DNA of 64,000 nucleotides from Chrysomallon squamiferum (Eukaryota; Mollusca; Gastropoda; Neomphalida; Peltospiridae): NCBI GenBank assembly GCA_012295275.1, contig CM022671.1, positions 1,313,332 to 1,377,331 of the forward strand, read 5' to 3'. Shown piece by piece: positions 1 to 11,815 of this stretch (position 1 is its first letter; each line of letters starts with the position of its first letter). The notes under the pieces were generated by a model. It saw only the letters and a program-made list of their open reading frames with translations, ran no database searches and was not told where the DNA came from. The position numbers and the translations under genes were made by a program.

Positions 1-1240
1 GCCATTAAAACGACATGGCCTCGTAGAAACTCAGAAAAGCATATATGATATTCCAAAACCTATTCTTAGGAGAAAATAAAGAAAAATTAGTCTTCATTTA
101 AGAAACAAAAATGATACATTTGCCATGAAGGTTGTTGATGTTTAAAGCAATAATACATGATTATATTAATAATGAAGAAAGCAAAACAAAGCAAGCAAAG
201 GAAATAATAATTTAAAAACAACAACAACAATAACCATGCACCAACGAAAGGAAAACATTGTTTCATAGAAATTAGATGACATTCCTGTACACAATTTCCA
301 AATAAAAAATTATTTTCTAATCAGTAGTAAACATACCATTTGTGTATTAAAAAGAATAGAGTTTTAAATGAAACATTTGTATATTGCTTTTGTATTTTTA
401 ATTTTATTTTATTTTCACGAATAATATTGTTTTCTAATATATCATTTGCTGTGACAGTTAATTGTTCCTGCCCCAGTCCTATACCACTAACAATAATAAA
501 AATTTACGAAAAGAAATTTTATGTAATTATGTCGGAAACCTGTCCTAGTACAAATTTCATTAACTGAATAAATTTTATTACAAAGAAAATGTTGTTTGTT
601 TGACTAAGTTAATGGATGATTATGTCAGAACAGTTAATTATTCAGAACATAATGGAAAATAGCAAATTTAATAATAAATTATCAGCTACGGAAATTGAAA
701 ATAATAACACAGAACTTAAATTTCAATCATTTTATTTCTTATTTCTTAAAAACAATAAATACATAGTTATTTAATTTCATAACATAATTTAGTCAATAAT
801 ATTTGTATTTAATGCACCAATATAATAGAGAAATCGTAGCTTCTGTATTAAACAAAATACTTTCATTTATTTATATATATATATATTACTTACGAAAACA
901 GTAAAACAATTACATTTCAGGTTTTAGAATCTTGAAATCTGACATTAATATTTTTATAGTAATGTAGAACGCCACAAAAGTTTATTTATAAACATATAAA
1001 TAAGGATCATTAATACTATACATTTATTTGTAAGGGAACCATTTAATAAAACTTATAACATATAAATAGTTGTGAAGCTTTACAAATATAAATAAACACA
1101 TTAAATAAATAAATAAATAAATAGGGTATTTTCAAACAGATAATTATAGAGCTGTAGTACTGCAAAGCAATAATTAAAAAACTCAAAACAAAAAGGGATT
1201 AAATAATACTATATTTATAGGCAATGTAGAATACTTAACA

Positions 1241-1292
<52 letters not shown>

Positions 1293-1562
1293 TTTCTGTT
1301 GTTAATGATTTTGTTGTAAATCTTTTGAGTTCTTATATATAACACTATCAGTTACTGTACATATAAAAAACAAAAAAGTAATATAATTTTACAATTCCAT
1401 ATTACTGTTTTGTTAGTGGAGGATAATCTTAGCTAATAACAAAGTTTAGTAGTAAAGTATCAGGCGGGAGAAAAGATATGTAGAAAGACTGTTACTTTCC
1501 CTTTTGTTCTCTCCTTTCATACATCAGTCGGATGAGGACATTAAAAACAAAAACGTAACTAA

Positions 1563-1611
<49 letters not shown>

Positions 1612-2033
1612 TAAATAAAATAAAATAAAATAAATAGATTCTGACACATTGATATCTCTATACCAATGATTTTTTAACGTTTTTATAATCTATAATGTGC
1701 ATTTACGCTATTTGTTCTTACTGCAAATACCTTTTAATTAAATATGTCATAACTGACGTTTATTCTAGAATAATTCTTAGCATATTAGGTTCAATTATTT
1801 TGCAAGCATGTTCTTCAGATAGCAGTTTATTAATGTGTAATGGATAAATGCTCTTAGTTACGTACGTGTTTGTGTCTGTGTTGACACCATCGTAGGCTAT
1901 GCAGATGTGAATTTTTCCATATAGTGTAAATCTGTAAAAACCTATGCCTATGGATTTGCCTGTCAAGTGTATGAGTGAAATGTAAATGACCTTTAATATG
2001 TGGTCTAATCTTAAACTGATCAAGTCTAAAGCG

Positions 2034-2096
<63 letters not shown>

Positions 2097-2134
2097 CATA
2101 ATATATAGTAGTATCCACTTGTACTGAAACTGTG
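1..2134. other. AT-rich non-coding flank
   Basis: No gene recognised. The stretch holds simple repeats: (TG)n at 1243-1290, (AAT)n at about 1561-1610 and (AAAT)n at about 2034-2096. The part next to 2135 should be the 3' UTR of the minus-strand homeobox gene; on that strand an AATAAA lies at 1764-1759, about 370 nt past the stop. Small open frames here have no recognisable domain. Confidence 0.6.
1104..1237. repeat. Dispersed repeat, copy A
   Basis: A run of (AAAT)n followed by a block that includes TGTAGTACTGCAAAGCAATA. The same order, (AAAT)n, then a near-identical block, then a short AT-rich tail ending in a diverged TACTTAA, recurs at 11765-11945. The shared non-simple part is about 90 bp, so microsatellite similarity alone does not explain it. 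No terminal inverted repeats were found; it could be a MITE or SINE fragment. Confidence 0.5.
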
Positions 2135-3285
2135 TTAAAACTTCTGCAGTGTGTACGGGTTAACCGGGCGAGGAGTTGGCAGCCCAGGAGAGTAATTAGG
2201 GATTAGCTGCCGAGGAGGAGCAATGTTCAGGTTGCCAGGAAACGGGAAGAAAGGAACTGGAACGGTAGGTGGCCGCATCATTCCGTACGTTGTCTGGGGG
2301 GTGACAAATAGAGGGTGGATTGCAGGAATCTTGTTTTCCTGGACTCGCTTTCTCCAGCGAGCTCTCTTGTTCTGGAACCAAACCTGGCACAAAGACATTA
2401 CAATCCAAATTAAAAACAGACTGACAGGGTACCTATGAACAAACTAATGTACCTGATTTGTATTTGTGATGGAGTGACATATGAAAAGAGAAAAGAGAAA
2501 AAGAGAAAAGAAAAAAAAAAAGAATGTGAGAGAAATCGTCATACTTTCAGTTAAAACTAAAGACTTCAAACAACTACCTGTTTCGTAAGAAAGGCATAAT
2601 TAATTTCCAGAGAGGCAGGTACAAGAATACACACACAAGACCGACATACATCAATGGATCAATTAAATATGTTACCTTCAGCTTTTGTTCTGGGATGTTG
2701 AGCGTTTTAGACAATTCCTCCATCACGTCTGATTCAGGGTAAGGATTTTCCATGAAGATTCTTTCCATTGATCTCACTTGTTCTGGAGTGTAGTTCGTCC
2801 TGGATTTCTTCTTCCCCTGGTCTGTGGTTTCTGGACTGGTGACACAGGCCCTGGAACTTTCAGGCACAGAAGTGTGAGCCTGGCCTCTGGTTTGGCTGTC
2901 AGCTGTGGGAGGCTGCTGATTGACGTACGTCTGTTCCAGAGAGTGGGCGGAGACTTGGGGTGGAGGAAGACCGTGGACGAGCTGTCTGCGCGAGGATGTC
3001 TCACTCGCTACGTGCGAAGGTGTCTGAGTGGGACACGAATCGGACGAAGACGAAAGGTTAGAGTTGTCTGACGTGGACGCGGGAGACAGGTTTTGGAGAG
3101 AAGTCGACCCACTCTGAATTCCACTGGACGGCGTGGATCTGTCGGGTGTCATGTCTCTCTCCAGTGAACCGTCTGGAAAAAAAATAAAAATAAATAAAGA
3201 CTGCTCTGTGAAATGTATGTGAGTGTGTGTGTGTATGTTTGTGTGAGTATGTATATACGTATGGATCGATGGATTTGTGTTTGTG

Positions 3286-3322
<37 letters not shown>

Positions 3323-5308
3323 TGTGTGTGTGCTGCGAGTTAATTCGGAACAGATATGTAACTTAATTTTTTGTTTAGTCATTATTTGTTTTTATAAATT
3401 TAGTCAGGTATGTCTATGTGTAAAAAGTGTTTTGTTTTTACCGTCACATGATACAGGACTGCAGAACGCAGAATCAGGGTCTAACTCTGGCGGGGGAGAG
3501 TCTAATCGGTTGTAAGCCCTTACTGGAGTCGGCTGATAAATATGACTTTGATACACGTTCTTGGACAACCATTCAGGCACAAAAGACAGTCCTGGCACAG
3601 GCATTACTTTTTCATCTTTTCCGCGAGATTCATTTAGATGTGAAATCACCGTGGCCGCTGCTGATGAGGATGTGTAAGAGCTCGTCGTTGCAGGTGCAGT
3701 TCTGAAGACGACGGGCTTTGCTGGCAGGTCTAACGAAGCCATGGATGGTGGTCGTATTGGTAAATCTTCTGACGCCGTCACAGAATACGGCAATCCCAGC
3801 GAATGGTTGTTTGCTTTGTGTGGTAAATCTTTGAACTGAGGCGTGTTGTCTGCGAGCCAGTTGTGCACAGAATTTGGTGGGAAACTTTGCTTAGTTACGC
3901 TGTGAAGATGATGAGGAGGAGGTGGTGGTTGACTGTAACACGTGGGAAGCATCCATGGAAACATTTGATGATCCTGAGAGCCATTTCTCTCGTTTCGCTC
4001 TGATGTCTGTCCTCTTGCAGGGACGTAGCTCATTCCTGGAAATGGAAATTGCACGACGTTCTGTCCCATGTTTGGGAAATTAGAATACAGAGGAAAGGGG
4101 AACCTTGGGTTTGTTTCTAACCCACTGTGGACTAAATGTCTGTATCTTTCGTTACTTTGAGTTTGTCTAAGTAAATGATGTGAAGGGAGAGCGTCAAAAG
4201 TGTTATTAGTAATGGGAGGAATGTGATTCGAAGTAACTGCTGATGAAGTAAAGATTTGCTGATTTGTATCCATTCTTCCTTCATGATTAGCGAAGTTTTG
4301 CTGATTTGAAACGACTCTCCTTTCATTATCAACAACACTGCTTGAAAAGAAAGATTGCTGATCTGAATTAATTCTCCTTTCGTTATCAGCTGCACTAGTT
4401 GAAGTAAATTTTTGTTGATTTGAATTAATTCTCCTTTCATGATCATCAGCACTGGTTTCTTGGTTTGATTTAACTCTTCTTTCGTGATTAGCAACACTGC
4501 TTGAACTAAAGATTTGTTGATTTGAATTAACTGTCCTTGAATGATCAGCGACTCTGCTTGAAGTGAAGGTTTGCTGATTTGAATTAACTCTTTTTTCCTC
4601 ATCAGCAGCACTAGCTGAAGTAAATTTGTGCTGATTTGAATTAACTCTTTTTTCCTCATCAGCAGCACTAGCTGAAGTAAATTTGTGCTGATTTGAATTA
4701 ACTCTTCTTTCGTGATCAGTAACTCTGCTTGAAGTGAAGGTTTGCTGATTTGACTCAACTGTCTTTGAATGATCAACCGAGTTGCTTGTGAGCGGATTGT
4801 TTAGGATTTGAGAAAAAACGTCTTCTTTTAGTTTCGTGACGGGTATTTGATAATGCGGTGAAGGGACAATACTCTGTGAACTTGTCGCCGATGAATCTGA
4901 ATCTGTCTTAAAATACGGGTCCTCTGTTTCATTCCGAAAGCTTGTCACTGTCTGTGAACCTTCCGACTCGACATCATTCTGACAGTCATCATCACTTTCC
5001 TCTCTGTTGTCTTCTGACGAATCACAACTCGGAGGTAGTTCGTTATCTGTGGCTAGCGAGTGTTCTGACTGGTCACCCTGAGTCTGACTTTCCTGATCGT
5101 CCTCGTCTTTGGGAGCTGGGTGAATAAACGGTGTTGGAGAATCAATGATACCGGTCAGAAAAGCAATGTTTGAGAGAAGGTCAAGGCCGTTGATTGCTGA
5201 GAAGGTTTGTATGTCCGGGTTCATGATAAATTTCTCTCTGTAATCAGAAAGTGAGTGTGATTCACCATGTGTCGCTGCCTTCTGCGGGCAGAATGTAGAT
5301 TCAGACAT
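2135..5308 (-). CDS. NOBOX-like PRD-class homeobox protein
   Basis: Nuclear DNA-binding transcription factor by family. Three coding exons join in frame: 5308-3442, 3172-2676 and 2383-2135 (870 residues), with GT-AG boundaries (donors GTAAAA and GTAACA). The start is the first ATG after an in-frame TAG just downstream of a likely acceptor near 5332, so upstream sequence is 5' UTR; a donor-like CAG|GTGAGT at 6297 may end a non-coding first exon. The homeodomain spans about residues 743-802 and contains YPESD and VWFQNKRARWRKR (Q50, N51). Its intron falls between homeodomain positions 46 and 47, as in many PRD-class genes. The spacing of ERIF, YPxSD and VWFQNxRAxWRK resembles NOBOX more than other families, with roughly half the residues shared as far as I can judge. 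The N-terminal 620 residues are Ser/Asn/Gln-rich with a 19-residue repeat; the C-terminus is proline-rich. The homeobox is certain, the NOBOX assignment moderate. Confidence 0.85.
4228..4774 (-). repeat. Coding 57-bp tandem repeat in the homeobox gene
   Basis: About nine and a half 57-bp units lie inside the first homeobox coding exon. Each encodes 19 residues of the type D-E-E-K-R-V-N-S-N-Q-H-K-F-T-S-A-S-A-A. Two adjacent units near 4570-4686 are identical at DNA level, while outer units have diverged and some have lost residues, always in multiples of three. This indicates recent local expansion with the frame kept open. Confidence 0.9.
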
Positions 5309-6660
5309 GTCTGGTGGCACGAGCTATACCTACAGCAGATAAACAAACAGATAAATACATAGATACATGGATAGAAAAATATATGTATATAAAATTTCAA
5401 ATAAAGGACGAAACCCACTACCCATCATTCCTTGAGCTGAACAATTTACATGTGCCTTCCCAAGGACAGGAAAACAAATACCTCGGCTTTTCAAACGCAG
5501 TCAAAGATACCGTTCTAGAAAAGTTTTAACTGCATAACCAGGTCTTGTCCCACAAGCAACTAAAAGCTTACCATACAACTACACTATACGTAAAAACAAA
5601 TAAAAACAGACTGATTAGCTTTCTAATAACAAATCCATGGAAATATTCATTAACTGTTAAGTTCCAGAAAAAAAGTAACGATAATAACAATAATACATTT
5701 TTTTACAAATTAAATAATATTAAACCAGACAATGGTGATCTTCGAATCGCATAACAGTCACAGAACAACAGATGCACAGATAAACTGACGAAATACACAG
5801 TCTAAGGAAAAAGCTCTGAATAATAAACAAGAGTATCAACAATAATGTTTCAGTAAGACGTACGGTAATCATAGCGTCTTATAATTCAGCTGTCGATGAT
5901 AGAAACAATTGTTACAGTTACAGGATATAACGTAAAAAGTATAGAGGTTGGTCAAACATATTTTTGTTTATAGGTAACATAAATACTATAATTTACTCCA
6001 GCCGTTTTCAGAGTAAAAACATTTTCTTAACAGTCACTATGTCCCTTGATCAGTACTGAATACCGCACTGTGAACTCGGAAAATGGCTTTCAGTCCCATT
6101 ATTATTAAAGATTAATGATTAATTTTTATTATTATCACACAAATATCACCTCTATATCAAAAACAAATAAAATAAAGTATTCACTTACCAGAGCAAAGCA
6201 AAGACTTCGCACAAACAAACAGACACGCGTACGTCCACATCGGAATCTCACTGACTGTATTCACGGCTTGGTGGAGATTTTACTTTTTCTACTCACCTGT
6301 CGTGAAACACCTGTACGACGTATACCTGGCACACTACACTCAGGTGAGAGCGGAGAACACGCAGTGCTAAAACAAAGGTGAATTAAAGGTTGTGTCGCTA
6401 AACACTAATCACTAATTAGTTTAATAATAACCAGGTGAGTTAATCGTGTCCAGGTAAGTGTTTATTTCGTTACGGTGAGGTGATTTTTCGTTTTAGTTTT
6501 TATTGCAAGCTTTTGAGATTTAATTATGTGTAATTGGTTTTAAATAAGATTTAATCAGTTATTGTTAAATTTGCCAAAGTCCTTCTTTCACTGCCAAAAA
6601 CTTATGTAAACACAGACACACACATTTATGTGATGTTTGAACGTAGAGTTACATGTTTGT

Positions 6661-6691
<31 letters not shown>

Positions 6692-6825
6692 CCAATTTAT
6701 ATCAAATTTAATTTTGTGTGTATGTGTGTATATATTCACTATAAATTCAAATATAAAAAAAACAAATGAATGAAAAGAGATGAAGACAGAATATTTTTAT
6801 TTTCCTGAGAAACTGAATACATGGT
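5309..6825. other. 5' flank of the homeobox gene and intergenic DNA
   Basis: On the minus strand a likely 3' splice acceptor (CTGTAG) lies at about 5333 and a strong donor (CAG|GTGAGT) at 6297, so 5333-6296 may be an intron in the 5' UTR. Upstream of it are short runs and a (TG)n tract at about 6657-6691. No other gene recognised. Confidence 0.45.
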
Positions 6826-7026
6826 TTATTTTCCTATTCTGTAAGGTTGACAGCTCATTCGATTGAACATTCGTTTACACTCGAACCCGAGACAGCACCG
6901 CATCAGCTGACAGTTGCTTCCCTGTCGTCCACACTGCAACAAACAATGCATAGATAGCCAGTAAATAAATAAATAAACAAACAAACAAATAAGAAAGGAA
7001 AAAACCCAGATAAATGTTGTAGTAAC

Positions 7027-7063
<37 letters not shown>

Positions 7064-7421
7064 ATAATAATAATAATAAGTAACACACACACAAACACAT
7101 GTATGGAAAAATTAACGTAAATTTAATTTAGCTAGTTTTCTTACTAAATATTACTTACTAGTTACTGTTTAAAAACGTGTTTAATGCTATTGATTATTAC
7201 GAATATGATATAATTTTACTCTGTAATTTTTACAACGAAGTGAAAAACTCACCATTCCCCCTCCTGCTCCTCCAACTCCTCCAATTCCTCCTCCTCCAAT
7301 CCCTCCTCCTCCAATCCCTCCTCCTCCGACACCTCCCCCAATCCCATTATTCCAGTTGAAAGCCACCGAGCACGTTGTCAGAGCTAATAACACAACAATC
7401 ATCAACAGCGACGACTTCATT
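6826..7421 (-). CDS. Secreted glycine-rich peptide with knot-like C-terminus (paralog 1)
   Basis: Two coding exons, 7421-7253 and 6933-6826, joined in phase 0 (donor ATG|GTGAGT, acceptor TTGCAG). Exon 1 encodes a signal peptide (MKSS, then a Leu/Val-rich core) and a linker of repeated GGGI units. Exon 2 encodes a 35-residue domain with six cysteines spaced C-x6-C-x4-CC-x4-C-x8-C, the C-C-CC-C-C order of inhibitor cystine knots. Known ICK peptides include ion-channel toxins, antimicrobials and non-toxic signalling or shell-matrix peptides; nothing here says which. There is no dibasic site immediately before the first cysteine. An acceptor just 5' of the ATG (about 7437) and a donor at 7833 indicate a non-coding first exon. 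An AATAAA lies at 6801-6796, about 25 nt past the stop. The paralog at 10689-11524 has the same design. Confidence 0.75.
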
Positions 7422-7832
7422 TTTAATCCACGTTTACCTAAACAACAACAACAAGAAGAACTAGTTATACATACATATATACAAACATACATACATACAT
7501 ACATACATACATACATACATACATACGTACATACATACATACATACATACATACATACATACATACATACATACATACATACATACATACATACATAAAT
7601 ACATACATACATACATACATAGATAAATAAGTAGACAATCAGACAGACAGATAGACATTAATGATATCTTCAATTTTTCTCAAACCTTCAGAAAACAAAC
7701 AACAAATATGAAAGAACATACGCGCACACCCACACCCACCCACACGCACACACCCACACCCACACGCACACACAAGGTACCTATAAATTAGTATCACGCA
7801 TTAACTGGCAATTCCCTTGCCCATACACTTAC
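7422..7832 (-). repeat. (ACAT)n and CA-rich tracts in 5' UTR intron
   Basis: The proposed first intron of cysteine-rich gene 1 (7437-7832) is filled by (ACAT)n from about 7467 to 7620, then a GACA run and a CA/CCCACA-rich stretch to about 7773. Repetitive long frames on both strands here are products of the repeat, not genes. Confidence 0.8.
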
Positions 7833-7892
7833 CTGAGTTTCTTCTTTTCCAAACAAAACAACGGTACTTACACAGTAGTTGTAAACCACTGA

Positions 7893-7901
7893 GTTTTTAT
7901 A
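7893..7901 (-). promoter_or_regulatory. Probable TATA box of cysteine-rich gene 1
   Basis: TATAAAAAC reads on the minus strand here. It sits about 60 nt upstream of the donor that ends the proposed non-coding first exon (7833), which would place transcription start near 7865-7870 and make that exon about 35 nt. Position and match are good, but start-site evidence is absent. Confidence 0.4.
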
Positions 7902-9127
7902 CCAAAATCTCTTTCATTAAGATCACCCACATCATAAAGTTGTCACCGTTAACAGACAACTCAGATTTCATCACTGCAGATTGAAATACAGGTCCGGTCC
8001 TATCCAGCAAAACAAACTGTTACGTACTGAACACGAATACATATTACTACTACACCACGATACTGAAAACTTCGTTTTGCTGTACCGTGGTATAAAATAC
8101 ACAGTAAAATCTTTTAAAATGACAAAATAGTTTTGGATGTAATTAATGTACGAGTATTTATTTTATTATCTGAACGGAGACCTCTCTAAAACTTACTAGA
8201 TACGTCCCTTCGAACCAAAGGATTGGAGATAACTTGTTGTTATCTGACTTTCATATATTAATAGCTACACAGAAAGTCAGACAGAGTGACAAACAGACAC
8301 ACGTACAGGCCAACCCTTGCATTACTGGTCTGTGTAACAGCTAGTGGCTAAAGGTTAAATGCATCGGAATAATACACACCGTGCTATCATGTCACAGAAT
8401 GAGACGAGTTCTGATAAAATTCTTATCTTGTCACATTACATGACATTTAGATGATTCGCTTCACGGTGGAATACGACAACATTATTTTATTAAATGTCAT
8501 TTAATTATTTCTCTAAATGTGACATGGACGTTTTCGTCATTCTATGTCAACAGGGAGCAGTTATTTCCCTTTATTTTTATTTTATTATTTGTTTTAAAAA
8601 TTATTATTATTATTATTATTAGTTAAAAATGTAAAAAGATAAAATAACGACGGGTTTCATTTGAGATATATATATATATACAGACTGGGGAAGGTTGTTT
8701 TTGCATTTTAACCATTAAAAAATACAAATTGGAAAAAAAAATACTTTTATTATATAGGAGCTATTTTGATTGAAATTTTTTGTTAACCTTTAATCAAAAT
8801 ACAAATTATCTGAAAAAATATAATGTGGATGTATTTGATAAACATTTAAATAAAAAACACCAGCTTAAAATAATATATTGAGGGCAAAAAAAAAAAATGT
8901 TTATTGTCATCTGATAATCTGGCATAAATTCATGTGTGTTTCGTTATGTGCATTTTTTGTCTTAGCTCTTTCTGAGCATGAAAAACGTCAGCTGTTTTTA
9001 TTGCAGCGGTGTTTCCTCCAAAAAAAATCTCTTCAGCACATTTCAAGATATCTGTGGACACCTGCCTTTCTTTTGTTAAGTGTTCAAGTACATGTTTTTC
9101 CTAAATATTATTTTCTCATCACTTCTT

Positions 9128-9169
<42 letters not shown>

Positions 9170-9902
9170 AATTACGTAACAGTATGCATGCATTGGGTTA
9201 TTTTACATTTGTTTTTTCTATAAACTGCAAAAAAGGATACTTTATATGGTTCAACAGTTCCAACCATACATTCTTTAGAAAGATTTTACAATTAATCATA
9301 ATCGTTCAACAAACACAGTAATGAGATGTTCTTTTACATTGTGTTGTATCATTTTTTTTTTTCTCATTTCATTTTGTTATATTCATTTTATATCAATTGT
9401 ACGAACTGTAGGTGCACCTATGTGGCACTTCCGGCACTCAGTGCTAATTTTAGTAACGCGTTGTCACGTGATCAATTTTAGGACAAACGACTCAGTTCCG
9501 AAAGAGAAACAGCTTTTGTTAAACTTACTGAAAAGATATTCCTGGTGCACAAACGATTATTTTGTTTGCAAAATTCTTGCGATAAAATGCGAATTATATT
9601 CGATTTCAGGACAATAAACATAATTATATAAAACAAGAGTTTAATATCAGTAAGTGATTTTTAAAACTTGTTTCATTTTTGCTTGCAGAGTTGATTAGCT
9701 CCAAATATCAGCGATAGTCAGATGATAGGTAACTTTTGTTTGCAGTCAAATCACAGCAAACACAAAACTGAGAAAACTATCTGACTTACAACACCTGCTC
9801 CTGTAATTGCCTTTTGTCTCATGATTACAGACATTTTATTGTCTCTGAAACAACACCTTTCCAGATCAAAATAATGCTTGTAATCCTTTTATGTAACACA
9901 CA

Positions 9903-9957
<55 letters not shown>

Positions 9958-10688
9958 CACAGCATCTTTTTAACTTGTTACCTTTAATATTTAAAATACT
10001 TAAGACTGAAAAACCAAGGTACATGTGTAAAGAAAATTATTCTATTGTCCTATCAGAGTTGTTAGACGCATCTCTCTTATTTATTTTATTTTTTTCAACG
10101 TGGTACCCTGTGACGTTTTAACCACCTTAATTTGTAATAATATGACTTTTAAATGCTCCTAAAGTTCAAACATAAATTATGTGAAATTAAAATATAAATA
10201 ATAATAATCATAAATAAATAAATAAATAAATACATAAAATAACAAAATTGAGGGCAAAAAGGAAGGAACGCTGCTCTTTAACAAAAAACAACAAACAAAT
10301 GTTGAAAACATTGATCAATGCTGATTCATTATTGCTCAAAGTCTACGTAAACTTTTTTCTCAAAGTTTTATGACTTAAACTGTCTAAAAAAGTAAGTGAT
10401 GAGGTTATTCTACGATGCACGTGTATTTGTGCTAATTCCGTACAGATTGGCTCCAGTTTGTAAAAGCGCTATTGATGTCTAAGTAAATGAACGAACGAAA
10501 GAACGAACAAAACCAAAAAATATATAATTAAAATGATGATGATGGTAAATAAATAAATAAATAAATAAATCACAAAACAACAAAAATATCGAAAGAGATG
10601 TATTTATTCTTACTGACGAACAAACACGTTACTAGAATTCCTTTCGTATCGTGTGACGTTACTCGAGCGATATACCTCAGTAAATGTT
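7902..10688. other. Intergenic AT-rich DNA between the two cysteine-rich genes
   Basis: No convincing gene. There are (CA)n tracts at 9131-9168 and 9895-9957, and (AAAT)n near 10210 and 10545. Open frames at 8878-9129 and 9321-9617 (+) have no recognisable family. The end nearest 10689 carries an AATAAA on the minus strand (10608-10603), about 80 nt past the stop of cysteine-rich gene 2. Confidence 0.55.
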
Positions 10689-11110
10689 TTACTTGCCAGG
10701 GATATTGAGACACCTCAGCGGTCCGTTGTTAGCTCCACGTTTGCATTCCAGACCTAAACAGCATCTCCCCGCATTACAGTTCTGTCCCAGGCTCAAGCAC
10801 TGATAAATGAAGAAAATAAATAAATAGTAATTGTAGTAGTAGTAGCAGCATTAGTAAGTGTTGTAGATGTAGCTCAGCAACTGCTTTACTTGCCAGGGAT
10901 TTGGTGATGCAGCAGTTGTGGTGGTAGTTATAGTAGTAGTAGTAGTAGTAATAGTAAAAACAGTAGTAGAAGCAGTAATAGTGGTATCAGTCGTAGCAGT
11001 AGAAATAATTCTACGTAGTAACTCTGTAGTAGTATTTTATCTACGTGAAGGAAAAGATGTATGTGGGTTTTTGTGTTACGTGTACATGTATATAAGTACA
11101 TGTGTGTGTG

Positions 11111-11188
<78 letters not shown>

Positions 11189-11280
11189 CGTGTTGTATGA
11201 GAAACACCGGAGCTGTTGAAAAGTTTCCAAAGGTTTTTTTTTGTTTAACCTGGTCAGGCTAATTTCATTCTTTTGTTGGG

Positions 11281-11312
<32 letters not shown>

Positions 11313-11524
11313 TTTAATCCCAAAACTTACACGCCTTACCCCACCATTGCCGATTCCACCCCAATTCCATTCCCCATTCCTCCGCCAATTCCATTCCCCA
11401 TTCCTCCGCCGATTCCATTCCCCATTCCTCCGCCGATTCCGTTACCAATTCCCCCGCCATTCCACATAGCCAGTGTACATGAAGACAATGCCACAATAAG
11501 CATAATAAATCCTATGTTGAACAT
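10689..11524 (-). CDS. Secreted glycine-rich peptide with knot-like C-terminus (paralog 2)
   Basis: Same two-exon design as the gene at 6826-7421: exon 1 11524-11345 (signal peptide, then about four repeats of GNGIGGGM type), exon 2 10799-10689. Exon 2 encodes 36 residues with six cysteines spaced C-x6-C-x4-CC-x4-C-x10-C and shares the block CCLGxECKR with its paralog, the best evidence that the two are duplicates. The in-frame donor, at the position homologous to gene 1, is ATG|GTGGGG, a weak site. A stronger-looking GTAAGG lies 5 nt downstream but would put exon 2 out of frame and stop translation. An acceptor just before the ATG and a donor at 12051 suggest a non-coding first exon. Molecular role unknown; ICK peptides range from toxins to antimicrobial and signalling peptides. 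Confidence 0.7.
10872..10907 (-). pseudogene. Remnant of a duplicated cysteine-rich exon end
   Basis: These 36 bp match 10675-10710, the last codons, stop and first 3' UTR bases of the six-cysteine exon, at about 29 of 36 positions. On the minus strand it would read I-P-G-K-stop like the real exon. No cysteine-coding part survives upstream, so it is a fragment inside the gene's intron. Confidence 0.5.
10918..11311. repeat. (TAG)n, (GT)n and (TTTA)n tracts in intron
   Basis: The intron of cysteine-rich gene 2 contains TAG/GTA-type trinucleotide repeats at about 10918-11030, (GT)n at 11101-11190 with few interruptions, and (TTTA)n at about 11279-11311. Open frames over this stretch are repeat artefacts. 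Confidence 0.85.
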
Positions 11525-11764
11525 ATCTAAATCTGAGACAAAAGTCAAAGAATATTTAATTACATTTCAATATTAATAGTTATTAACATCAGGCTTATTA
11601 TTATTACTATCACTGTTACTATTATTATTATTAAAAGTAGTTTTAGAAGTAGTTGTTGTTGTATAAATTATCTAACGAAAAGAAAAACGTAATACACCTT
11701 AATGTAAATGGTTACCTTTGTTATAGATACAATGCTAGAAGATAATAACAACAACAGGAATAAA

Positions 11765-11772
11765 TCAACAGA

Positions 11773-11815
<43 letters not shown>

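Noticed and set aside
4132-4776. 214-codon frame overlapping the homeobox exon
   Set aside because: An alternative frame of the 57-bp coding repeat; its regularity follows from the repeat.
7467-7620. CRISPR-like regular repeats
   Set aside because: A simple tetranucleotide microsatellite in a eukaryotic genome, with no unique spacers.
7461-7673. Tyr-Val-Cys-Met and Tyr-Ile-His-Thr repeat frames
   Set aside because: Artefacts of (ACAT)n; they run into the true signal peptide of the cysteine-rich gene only by chance.
8878-9129. Frame containing LSEHEKRQLFLLQR, reminiscent of a Tc1-type transposase start
   Set aside because: Too short and degenerate; no second helix-turn-helix, no DDE residues and no inverted repeats were found.
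9321-9617. 98-codon open frame on the plus strand
   Set aside because: Hydrophobic T-rich start, no recognisable domain, no splice context and no homology that I can name.
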